Program-made: the position numbers and the translations under genes
Shown: positions 57,359-64,000 of the stretch, piece after piece
Layout: the number at the start of each line of letters is the position of its first letter
How positions within the stretch are numbered: the stretch's first letter is position 1
Notes under the pieces: generated by a model
Seen by the model: only the letters and a program-made list of their open reading frames with translations
The model's database searches: none
What the model was told of the DNA's origin: nothing
NCBI GenBank assembly: GCA_018648805.1
Contig: JABGQM010000009.1
Span: 29,415 to 93,414 of the forward strand
DNA from: Verrucomicrobiota bacterium
GTDB lineage: Bacteria > Verrucomicrobiota > Kiritimatiellia > UBA8416 > JABMPJ01
Direction: 5' to 3'
Length of the DNA stretch: 64,000 nt

Positions 57359-59812
57359 ATGCCCAAAGCCCAGATAGTGTGCCCCAAAGAGGCACGCAAA
57401 GCAGATGAGATCACCTTCAAGCCGATCCCTGTCAACCAGTACAAGTCGGACTACAAGAAGGAAGAAGCGACCTACGGCAGAGAGCGCTTGGTGAAGATGT
57501 ATTACGACATGCTCGTCATTCGTGAATTCGAAACCATGCTCAATGAAATCAAGGTTCAGGGCTCCTACGAAGGCATGGAGTACAATCACCCCGGACCGGC
57601 CCACCTCTCGATCGGGCAGGAAGCCGCCGCCGTTGGCCAGGCGGTGAACCTGGATACCGATGACTACATCTTCGGCTCCCACCGCTCGCACGGTGAGATT
57701 CTGGCCAAGTGCCTGTCGGCCGTCAGCAAACTTGATGACGCGCAACTTACCACCATTATGGATGAGTTCTTTGATGGTGCAACGGTCAGCGTCGTAAAGG
57801 ATGGCTCACACACGAGCGTAAAGGACCTAGCGGAAGACTTCGTACTCTACGGTACACTGGCCGAGATCTTTGCCCGTCAGACCGGGTTCAACAAGGGCTT
57901 GGGCGGCTCGATGCACGCCTTCTTCATTCCCTTCGGATCCATGCCCAATAACGCCCTCGTCGGTGGATCGGGCGATATATCTGTCGGATCGGCGATGTTC
58001 AAGTTGATCAATCGTAAGCCGGGTATTGTGATTGCCAACATCGGTGATGCCGCCCTCGGTTGCGGTCCGGTGTGGGAAGGTTTCTGGATGGCGGCCATGG
58101 ATCAGTATCGCGATCTGTGGGCCGATGAGTTCGGTTCGCCTCCCGTGCTGTTCAATATCATGAACAACCACTACGGCATGGGCGGACAAACCAGCGGCGA
58201 AACGATGGGGTACGATAAGCTGGCCCGTATCGGTGCGGGTATCAACCCCGATCAGATGCATGCCGAGCGTGTTGACGGCTACAACCCCCTGGCCGTGGCG
58301 GACGCCACACAGCGCCAGAAGGACGTCCTGTTGGCCGGTAAGGGCCCCGCCTTGTTGGACGTGGTGACCTACCGCATGTCGGGTCACTCGCCTTCGGATG
58401 CCTCTTCGTACCGCTCGAAGGAGGAAATGCAGCTATGGGAAGCCGCGGACTGTGTTAAGGAGTTCGGCGAGTATCTCATCACCAATAAGGCCATCAGTCA
58501 GGCCGATGCCGACGCCATGAAGACAGCCGTGACCGCCAAGGTCAGCAAAGCCATGAAACTGGCGACCGATGAGAGTGTGTCGCCCTACAGCGATATCAAC
58601 ATCATCGAAAATGTCATGTTCTCCAACCAGAAGGTTGAGGCGTTTGACGACCGCACGCCGGAAGTGCTCGAGAAGATGGCCGACAACGCCCGCGTTAAAA
58701 AGCTGGCCAAGAAGCAGCGTTTTGCGTTTGATGCAGACGGTAAGCCTTACAAGGCCAACCAGCTCTTCACCTATCGTGATGCGATATTTGAAGCGATGAT
58801 CCACCGCTTCTACACCGATCCCACGATGGTGGCCTATGGCGAAGAGAATCGCGACTGGGGTGGGGCGTTTGCGTGTTATGGTGGACTCACCGAGGCCATC
58901 CCCTATCACCGTCTATTCAACTCGCCTATTTCTGAGGGCGCCATTGTGGGCTCCGCCTGCGGCTATGCGCTTAGCGGTGGCCGGGTGTGTGCCGAGCTGA
59001 TGTACTGCGACTTTATGGGGCGTGCCGGCGATGAAATCTTCAACCAGATTTCCAAGTGGCAGAGCATGTCGGCCGGCATCCTCAAGATGCCGTTGGTGCT
59101 CCGCGTTTCAGTGGGCAACAAGTATGGCGCACAGCACTCGCAGGATTGGACCGCCATGGTCAATCACATCCCGGGTCTGAAGGTCTACTATCCGGCGACG
59201 CCCCACGATGCCAAGGGCATGCTCAACCTCGCGCTGGCAGGCACCGACCCGGTGGTCTTCTTCGAATCGCAGAAGACCTACGGTGTGGGCGAGATGTTCG
59301 AAGAGGCTGGCGTGCCCGAAGGGTACTATGAGACCGAGGAAGGTGAGCCGGCCGTGCGCACGCAAGGCAAGGACCTGACCCTGGTCACCGTGGGCCCCGT
59401 GCTCTACAGCGGCCTCAAGGTGGTCGAGGAGATGAAGGCGAAGTACGGCATGGAGGTCGAGCTTATCGACCTGCGCTTTGTCAATCCGCTCAACTACGAC
59501 AAGATCGTGGCCTCCGTGAAGAAGACCGGTCGCCTCGTCATGGCGTCCGACGCTGTCGAACGCGGCTCCATGCTGCATACGATTGCCTCCAACATCACGA
59601 CGCTCTGCTTCGACCAGCTCGATGCACCGCCGGTGGTGGTGGGCGCCAGGAACTGGATCTCGCCGGCGGCTGAGATGGAGAAGGAATATTATCCGCAGGC
59701 TGAATGGATTATCGATGCCGTGCACGAGCGCATCGTCCCGCTAGCGGGCCATACGGTGAAGCACAACTACACCAACGGCGAGCTGCAGCGAATCACCCGC
59801 CTGGGTGTGTAG
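57359..59812 (+). CDS. Pyruvate/2-oxoacid dehydrogenase E1, fused alpha and beta subunits
   Basis: The 817-residue protein joins E1-alpha (about 40-470) to E1-beta (about 480-817). The alpha part has [24 protein letters not shown] and a TPP motif [15 protein letters not shown]...NNHYG, with D-A in place of the usual D-G. The beta part has [51 protein letters not shown] and [13 protein letters not shown] segment at about 118-165 ([19 protein letters not shown] and on) is extra relative to ordinary E1-alpha. With E2 and E3 beside it, oxidation of pyruvate or a branched 2-oxoacid is expected; pyruvate is favoured by the setting. GGAGAGAG precedes the ATG. Confidence 0.88.
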   Translation: MPKAQIVCPKEARKADEITFKPIPVNQYKSDYKKEEATYGRERLVKMYYDMLVIREFETMLNEIKVQGSYEGMEYNHPGPAHLSIGQEAAAVGQAVNLDTDDYIFGSHRSHGEILAKCLSAVSKLDDAQLTTIMDEFFDGATVSVVKDGSHTSVKDLAEDFVLYGTLAEIFARQTGFNKGLGGSMHAFFIPFGSMPNNALVGGSGDISVGSAMFKLINRKPGIVIANIGDAALGCGPVWEGFWMAAMDQYRDLWADEFGSPPVLFNIMNNHYGMGGQTSGETMGYDKLARIGAGINPDQMHAERVDGYNPLAVADATQRQKDVLLAGKGPALLDVVTYRMSGHSPSDASSYRSKEEMQLWEAADCVKEFGEYLITNKAISQADADAMKTAVTAKVSKAMKLATDESVSPYSDINIIENVMFSNQKVEAFDDRTPEVLEKMADNARVKKLAKKQRFAFDADGKPYKANQLFTYRDAIFEAMIHRFYTDPTMVAYGEENRDWGGAFACYGGLTEAIPYHRLFNSPISEGAIVGSACGYALSGGRVCAELMYCDFMGRAGDEIFNQISKWQSMSAGILKMPLVLRVSVGNKYGAQHSQDWTAMVNHIPGLKVYYPATPHDAKGMLNLALAGTDPVVFFESQKTYGVGEMFEEAGVPEGYYETEEGEPAVRTQGKDLTLVTVGPVLYSGLKVVEEMKAKYGMEVELIDLRFVNPLNYDKIVASVKKTGRLVMASDAVERGSMLHTIASNITTLCFDQLDAPPVVVGARNWISPAAEMEKEYYPQAEWIIDAVHERIVPLAGHTVKHNYTNGELQRITRLGV

Positions 59813-59832
59813 AAGGCGTAGAAATGGCTGTT

Positions 59833-59914
59833 GGAGGCGGGGTGCCCTCACCCCGCTTTCCTGCGGCCTGAGGGCAGGCCACCTCCAGTTCTGGCAGTGG
59901 AAGACGATACCGGC
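59833..59914. repeat. GGAG-head REPIN, copy 2
   Basis: Near-identical to the copy at 53592: GGAGGCGGGGTGCCCTCACC/CCGC, TTTCCTGCGGCCTGAGGGC, AGGCCACCTCC and then AGTTCTGGCAGTGGAAGAC. It lies between the E1 stop and the second DeoR stop, in the same direction as the first copy. Confidence 0.8.
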
Positions 59915-59939
59915 ACGCAGGGGTGAATGGTGTGGCTCG

Positions 59940-60719
59940 CTAGACCGTGGTTACGGTCAGATTGGCTTTGCGGAATGCTTGCACGTCACGCGTGGATGCC
60001 GCGCTGTCGGTGATCAGCGTGTCGACTCCGCTGACAGGGCTGAAGCCCACGAACGAGACCGTATTGACCTTGCTGCTGTCGGCCATGAGGACGACCCGGT
60101 TGGCGCTCTCGATGATGCGCTGCTTGGTGTAGGCCTCACGCGGGTCGGTGGTGGTGAGCCCCTTGCCGAGACTCAGGCCGATCGTGCCCATGAAGGCCGT
60201 GTCAACATGCAGCTTCTCGATCATGAGCCCGGTCAGAGGCCCCACAAAGGTCTCACTGAGGGCACGCAGCTCGCCACCAATCACGATGACACGCGGCTTG
60301 CTGCCCGAGAGGGCACTGGCCACACGCAGCGAGTTGGTCACAACGGTTAGCCGGCGCATCTCACCGAGCAGGGCCGCGAGGGCCAGGACCGTGCTGCCGC
60401 CATCCAGGAAGATGCTGTCATGGGTGCCGATCAGGTCGAGTGCGGCATGGGCAATGCGCTGCTTCTCATCAACGTGGACGGCCGTCTTGTCATCAAAGAG
60501 GGGTTCATCAAGCCGGGCATCCACCGCGACCGCGCCACCGTGTACTTTGCGGATCAGGCCGCGCGCCTCCATTTCGGTCAGGTCGCGCCGCACCGTGGCC
60601 GGCGAAACCCCCATGCTGTCGCACAGCTCCTGAACGCGCACAACGTGGTGTTCACGCAGGATGTGCGCAATCTTGTCGAGACGTTCCGGTGCCAGATCTT
60701 TGGAATGGGTGTTGATCAT
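59940..60719 (-). CDS. DeoR-family transcriptional regulator
   Basis: The 259-residue regulator begins MINTHSKDLAPERLDKIAHIL, followed by the HTH VVRVQELCDSMGVSPATVRRDLTEMEARGLIRKVHGGAV, a strong DeoR match. The sensor domain has FLDGGSTVLALAALL, LTVVTNSLRVASAL, FMGTIGLSLGKGLTTTDP and VLMADSSKVNT, typical of GlpR/AgaR-like proteins. It is distinct from the DeoR gene at 53832. It is divergent from the rhomboid gene and an inverted repeat with GAATAT units lies between, so it probably controls its own promoter and perhaps the rhomboid gene. Confidence 0.92.
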   Translation of the reverse strand: MINTHSKDLAPERLDKIAHILREHHVVRVQELCDSMGVSPATVRRDLTEMEARGLIRKVHGGAVAVDARLDEPLFDDKTAVHVDEKQRIAHAALDLIGTHDSIFLDGGSTVLALAALLGEMRRLTVVTNSLRVASALSGSKPRVIVIGGELRALSETFVGPLTGLMIEKLHVDTAFMGTIGLSLGKGLTTTDPREAYTKQRIIESANRVVLMADSSKVNTVSFVGFSPVSGVDTLITDSAASTRDVQAFRKANLTVTTV

Positions 60720-60737
60720 TGATGATTGGTTCTGAGT

Positions 60738-60763
60738 GAATATGAGCGAATATAATCATATTC
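60738..60763. promoter_or_regulatory. Candidate DeoR operator
   Basis: GAATAT, GAGC, GAATAT, AATC, ATATTC. The last 16 bases are a perfect inverted repeat with a four-base centre and the first unit adds a direct copy. It lies 19 bases from the DeoR start codon in the divergent region. Confidence 0.55.
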
Positions 60764-60814
60764 ATTCAGTCGGTGCAAGGGGAAAAAATTGCCTCTGGCG
60801 CAAAGGGTGGCATA

Positions 60815-61702
60815 ATGAGCGCCATGTTTGCAGAACGCAGAGATGGGGCTGAGCGGACACGGTTGCCGCCCGTTACGCGTTGGATTCTGACGCTGACGAT
60901 TGCGGTGTTCGTGCTCCAGCTACTATTCGATACCCATCCGTATCGCACCATGAGCGACTGGTTCGGCCTGAACCTGCATGATCTGCAGCGGGGCCATGTC
61001 TGGCAGCTGGTGACCTACATGTTTCTGCACCGCGGGTTTCTGCACATTCTGCTCAACATGCTCGTGGTGTTCATGTTCGGGCGCGAGCTGGAGCGGATCC
61101 TGGGGGCACGCCGTTTTGTATGGCTCTATCTGGGGAGCGGCATCATGGGCGGTCTGGGCTGGCTGCTCATGAGCGAGGGCTCCTACTGCATCGGAGCATC
61201 CGGCGGCGTGTTCGGTCTGATCGGAATGTTTGCGGCGCTGTTTCCCAATCGGCCGATCACCTTGTTGCTGTTCTTCCTCTTTCCCGTGACACTGAAGGCG
61301 CGCACGATGGCGTTCGGACTGGGGGTGGTGTCGTTTGGCTTGATGTTCTGGGGCGGCAACATTGCCCACTCGGCCCATCTGGCCGGAGGGCTGGCGGGGT
61401 ACTGGTTTGGATATCAGCTATTGCGCCAGGCGCGGACAGGACGCAACGGTCGCTTACGGCGTTCACTGGCCGATGTGGTGGGCGGGGCGCTGCGTGTGGC
61501 GCGGCGGCGGCCACGCCTGGAGGTCCACTGGAACGTCCCTTCAGATCAGGAGATGGATCTGCCCCCGACGCCTGAAGCCATCGATGGCCTGCTCGACAAG
61601 ATCCTGACGCACGGGGTGGGTAGCTTAACCTACGAGGAGCGACACACGCTTGAACGTGCCAGTGCCGAACTGGGTCGGGAGGGGGAGGGGGAGGGGAAGT
61701 GA
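60815..61702 (+). CDS. Rhomboid-family intramembrane serine protease
   Basis: The 295-residue protein has six predicted transmembrane segments from about residue 20 to 210, with WQLVTYMFLHRGFLHILLNM, the catalytic serine in CIGASGGVFGLIGMF (S129) and the catalytic histidine in NIAHSAHLAGGLAGYWFG (H188). It should cut membrane-spanning substrates. A basic cytosolic tail follows, ending with an IDGLLDKILTHGVGSLTYEERHTLERAS module often found on such rhomboids. AAAGGGTGG precedes the ATG. The reading frame ends in a GGA-rich run next to a large tandem repeat. Confidence 0.88.
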   Translation: MSAMFAERRDGAERTRLPPVTRWILTLTIAVFVLQLLFDTHPYRTMSDWFGLNLHDLQRGHVWQLVTYMFLHRGFLHILLNMLVVFMFGRELERILGARRFVWLYLGSGIMGGLGWLLMSEGSYCIGASGGVFGLIGMFAALFPNRPITLLLFFLFPVTLKARTMAFGLGVVSFGLMFWGGNIAHSAHLAGGLAGYWFGYQLLRQARTGRNGRLRRSLADVVGGALRVARRRPRLEVHWNVPSDQEMDLPPTPEAIDGLLDKILTHGVGSLTYEERHTLERASAELGREGEGEGK

Positions 61703-61731
61703 GCAGTGGGCAGTGGGCAGTGAGCAGTGAT
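61699..61731. repeat. AGCAGTG heptamer array, one arm
   Basis: GTGAGCAGTGGGCAGTGG, then GCAGTGAGCAGTGA, four copies of the heptamer family also seen at 40004 and 49318. It begins at the stop codon of the rhomboid gene. Confidence 0.7.
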
Positions 61732-61735
61732 CCGC

Positions 61736-61840
61736 CGTCGCCCTATGGGCTTCCTCTGTCGCCCTATGGGCTTCCTCCGTCGCCCTGCGGGCTTCCTCCG
61801 TCGCCCTGCGGGCTTCCTCCGTCGCCCTGCGGGCTATGGA
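61736..61840. repeat. 21-base tandem repeat, five copies
   Basis: Unit CGTCGCCCTRYGGGCTTCCT-C, with an internal palindrome GCCC-N3-GGGC. Copies 1-2 read TAT and copies 3-5 read TGC at the variable site. The copies abut with no spacers, so this is not a CRISPR array. Confidence 0.9.
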
Positions 61841-61880
61841 GGACTAGATGGAGGACTAGATGGAGGACTAGATGGAGGAC
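61836..61880. repeat. 12-base tandem repeat
   Basis: Three and three-quarter copies of ATGGAGGACTAG directly follow the 21-base array. The unit contains a stop codon in one frame and is probably non-coding. Confidence 0.85.
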
Positions 61881-61890
61881 AAGGCCGCGA

Positions 61891-63078
61891 TCAGTTGCCA
61901 GTTACCAGCGCCTCATACATCAGCAGCGCTGAGAGGGCATGCTGGACATAGTCGATCCGGATCTCGGTGGCACGTCGGTTGAAACTGTCGGGAAGGTTGG
62001 GATAGTCGGCCGGCAGTTTCGTCGCCGCGCGCGTCCAGGCCCCCTCCCACGGCTCCGTCTTGAGTTGGGTATGGCGCAGAAAAACGGCCCCCTTGGTCAC
62101 GGCATGCAGGGCGCGGGCCTTGAGACGCGGATCGGAGAGCAGGGGCAGGGCGGCGATAAGGCCCTCCATCCGGGTAGCGGTGGGGCAGATGCGGCCGTCA
62201 CCGGTGAATCCGGTATAGCGTGTGCCTGAAATGCGCCCGGCCAGGATGCTGTCACACAGGCGGTTGGCATGCCGGCGCAGGAGCGGATCCTCGCGCGATC
62301 TCTCGTACGACCGGGTCAGCTGCAGCAGGCGGTGTGTGGCAAGAAGGGCCCAGTGATCCGCCGGTAGCTCCTTCTCCCCTTCGCGTGAGCGGGCCAGGTA
62401 GGTCAAGGCTTGGGTGGCACCGTCCAACCACTCCGGATTGGGCTCGATCTCATAGAGCATCACCAGACCCAGCGCGGCCTCGCCGGGATAGTAGAGCGAG
62501 ACCCAGTTGTCGCAGCGGCCGCCCTGGGAGGGCACATACTTGGCCACGAGGCGTCCATCCTCATCCTGCATAAAGAGAATGAAACGCGCCAGCTTGCGCA
62601 AGGTGGTGATCTCGATGTGGGGCACGCCGGCGCGGCGCGCGCTGAGGAGGGCCACGAGGCCGAGACCGGCCCCGCCCAGCTTGGCCTGCAGGGGATCATC
62701 GCTGCCGCTGATGTGGGGACGCGACCAGACGGCCAGCATGTTGGTCTGGCTGCCGACGCCGCCGATGGCATAGCGCTGCATAAAGTCCACCGCACGCGTG
62801 AGCGTGGCGAGTCCCGCCGGCGAGGGGTAGCGTTCATCATAGCTGGCCAGGGCATAGATGGTTCCGGCGTGGCGCAGCATATTGTACTTGGGGGTCACGC
62901 GCACGGTCGGATCGGTATTGATGCGGTAGCGAAACTGCCCGGATTTCGTGCAGGCCTTCATGATATAGGAGGCGGCCGCATGCACCGGGTTGGTGGTCGC
63001 GGGCGTCGTTTCTTCGGCTGCTGCCGCAAGGGTGACGGCCAGCAGGGCGGCGACGGGAAGTATGGCTCGACAGATCAT
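61891..63078 (-). CDS. Secreted protein of unknown function, probably an alpha-alpha barrel
   Basis: The 395-residue protein starts MICRAILPVAALLAVTLAAAAEE, a signal peptide. The ATG overlaps the exonuclease stop (ATGA), and a longer upstream frame is rejected. The mature part is built of helical segments with conserved-looking patches YNMLRHAGTIYALASY, LGGAGLGLVALLSA, NWVSLYYPGEAALGLVML, WALLATHRLLQL and IRIDYVQHALSALLMY, spaced like a six- or seven-hairpin (alpha/alpha) toroid. It resembles glycosidase- or cyclase-type toroids, but no catalytic motif can be assigned. It is co-translated with the oligoribonuclease-like gene, an unexplained pairing. Confidence 0.6.
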   Translation of the reverse strand: MICRAILPVAALLAVTLAAAAEETTPATTNPVHAAASYIMKACTKSGQFRYRINTDPTVRVTPKYNMLRHAGTIYALASYDERYPSPAGLATLTRAVDFMQRYAIGGVGSQTNMLAVWSRPHISGSDDPLQAKLGGAGLGLVALLSARRAGVPHIEITTLRKLARFILFMQDEDGRLVAKYVPSQGGRCDNWVSLYYPGEAALGLVMLYEIEPNPEWLDGATQALTYLARSREGEKELPADHWALLATHRLLQLTRSYERSREDPLLRRHANRLCDSILAGRISGTRYTGFTGDGRICPTATRMEGLIAALPLLSDPRLKARALHAVTKGAVFLRHTQLKTEPWEGAWTRAATKLPADYPNLPDSFNRRATEIRIDYVQHALSALLMYEALVTGN

Positions 63079-63701
63079 GCCAGGAGTCGGGTACGGTAGC
63101 AATTCATTTCGGCCAGGGAGGCGTGAATGTCGTAGTAGGCATCGTGGGCTTCGCCAGCCGGTGGTGCGATACCGGGTGGCAGGTTGGCGGCCACCACGCC
63201 GGGTGCGTCCTTGTCAAAGGGCTGGTCGGGGTGGGTGTCGTTCCAGAAGATCTTGAGGGTGGAGACATCCAGCAGCCGGTAGTGCAGGCGCTTCTCGAAT
63301 TCGGGCAGGAACAGACGCGCCATGAGCAGGTCCATATGCACAGCATTGCCGGCCAGAACAGGCCGGTCGGCAATGTCTTTGGCGGCGCGGCCGATGGCCG
63401 TGTCGACCAGGGCGGCCAGCTGGCGATCGGCGTCAGCCACGGGAATCGCGGCTTCAGATCGGCAGCGCAGGAGCAGGTCGGCCAGGTTTTCCTCCACCCA
63501 ACCGCTTACCGGGGCATCCGGTTCGAGGGCGATGCAGATATTCAGGTCGTCTTCAGGAGGATTCAGGCGGTTGAGGTGGCTGTCGGTCACGAGCAGGGCC
63601 ACCTGCAGCAGACGCGCCTGGCTGGCCTCAAGCGAGGTGAACTCTGTGTCAAACCAGAGATAGGCGGGCGTGGGGGTCGAGGGCGGTTTGGTTGTGGGCA
63701 T
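63075..63701 (-). CDS. DEDDh exonuclease (oligoribonuclease-like)
   Basis: The 208-residue protein has the DEDDh motifs: D18-x-E20 (YLWFDTEFTSLE), a central Asp in LAGNAVHMDLLMARLF and a final H...D in EAHDAYYDIHASLAEM. The last element, with the following MNCYR, resembles oligoribonuclease, which removes 2-5-base RNA leftovers. GGAGAA lies 8 bases before the ATG at 63701; a longer frame upstream adds no family residues. It overlaps the unknown secreted protein gene by four bases. Length is a little over that of E. coli Orn. Confidence 0.82.
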   Translation of the reverse strand: MPTTKPPSTPTPAYLWFDTEFTSLEASQARLLQVALLVTDSHLNRLNPPEDDLNICIALEPDAPVSGWVEENLADLLLRCRSEAAIPVADADRQLAALVDTAIGRAAKDIADRPVLAGNAVHMDLLMARLFLPEFEKRLHYRLLDVSTLKIFWNDTHPDQPFDKDAPGVVAANLPPGIAPPAGEAHDAYYDIHASLAEMNCYRTRLLA

Positions 63702-63844
63702 CAAGTTTCTCCATTTGGATAGGCGGCACTCTAGCACAGCGCTGGTGGCCTGTCTGTACCCGTTGTTAGTGCGCTGGGTTGTGGTCGCATGTAGGACGTT
63801 CTGCCATTGCCGAAATCGTCTGACCAGGGAGCGGACGAAGCTGG

Positions 63845-63960
63845 TCGGTTAAGGGTATCCGGTTAAGAGTGTCGACGAAGTGTACGAGTAAGTGTGAGTA
63901 CCTCCATACCCTTAACCACCACCCTTAACCGCCACCCTTACTCGGATACACTGGTATGTT
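63845..63960. repeat. Inverted tandem array with GGTTAAGGGT units
   Basis: The left arm has GGTTAAGGGTATCC and GGTTAAGAGTG, degrading to GAGTAAGTGTGAG. The right arm has ACCCTTAACCACC and ACCCTTAACCGCC, then ACCCTTACTC, the inverse. It fills most of the 299 bases between the exonuclease start and the window end; no gene is seen there. Confidence 0.8.
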
Positions 63961-64000
63961 CCTCTCTGAGAGTTATTCATAGCCCCCGTCTCCGAGAGAA

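Noticed and set aside
53592..59914. Composite transposon carrying the PDH genes
   Set aside because: The bracketing repeats are REP-like, with no transposase or target duplications visible.
61736..61840. CRISPR array
   Set aside because: Five 21-base units abut directly with no spacers and there are no cas genes.
61699..61932. Repeat protein (SPYGLPP-type) encoded by the tandem array
   Set aside because: The frame exists only because 21 is divisible by three; there is no ribosome site or conserved flank.

Overview
This is a GC-rich 64 kb chromosomal window from a Gram-negative bacterium. LptE, porin-like proteins, an MsbA-type exporter and several lipoproteins show an outer membrane. A sulfatase, many glycoside hydrolases, three UroD/MtaA-superfamily proteins, a PEP-CTERM protein with an exosortase, and a fused pyruvate dehydrogenase E1 together point to the PVC superphylum, most likely a Kiritimatiellota/Verrucomicrobiota-like organism. 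That placement is inferred from gene content, not from a marker tree. There is no rRNA, CRISPR array, integrase or recognisable transposase, and only one tRNA (tRNA-Pro).

Layout. 1-9.3 kb: the end of a fatty acid desaturase, two outer-membrane beta-barrel candidates, an LRR lipoprotein, an ABC-F ATPase, an FGE-like protein, a TPR (BamD-like) protein with LptE, and ribosomal protein S20. 9.3-14 kb: a minus-strand cluster of UroD/MtaA-like protein, Cys/Met lyase and free-methionine-sulfoxide reductase beside tRNA-Pro, then BirA. 14-36 kb: a carbohydrate region. It starts with a tightly overlapping set (UroD-like, spermidine-synthase-like membrane protein, sulfatase, GH2). It continues with GH29 fucosidase, GH2 beta-mannosidase, a divergent GH65/PfkB pair, a TIM-barrel protein, a 2-hydroxyacid dehydrogenase, a second fRMsr, another UroD-like protein and a GH2 beta-galactosidase-like enzyme. 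This set would suit removal of sulfate, fucose, mannose and galactose from complex glycans. 36-40 kb: a CDP-alcohol phosphatidyltransferase and gatCAB. 40-48.5 kb: a six-gene run of pilus/type II secretion ATPases (PilB, PilT, GspE), thioredoxin reductase, an MsbA-like exporter and QueA. 48.5-53.4 kb: a PEP-CTERM protein facing an unusual exosortase fused to a very long TPR region. 53.8-60.7 kb: a DeoR regulator, pyruvate dehydrogenase genes in the order E2-E3-E1, and a second DeoR regulator. 60.8-64 kb: a rhomboid protease, an unknown secreted protein and an oligoribonuclease-like exonuclease.

The most striking signal is in small repeats. One family of paired palindromic elements with a GTAG head (REPIN-like) occurs four times, three of them as in-frame insertions in protein-coding genes. 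A second family with a GGAG head occurs twice and brackets the DeoR-PDH genes. A third class consists of short tandem arrays (units of about 7-11 bp) that face an inverted copy of themselves, so each could form a cruciform. No REP-associated transposase is in the window, so any mobilisation would have to come from elsewhere. All functional calls rest on visible motifs and remembered family features; no database search was possible.
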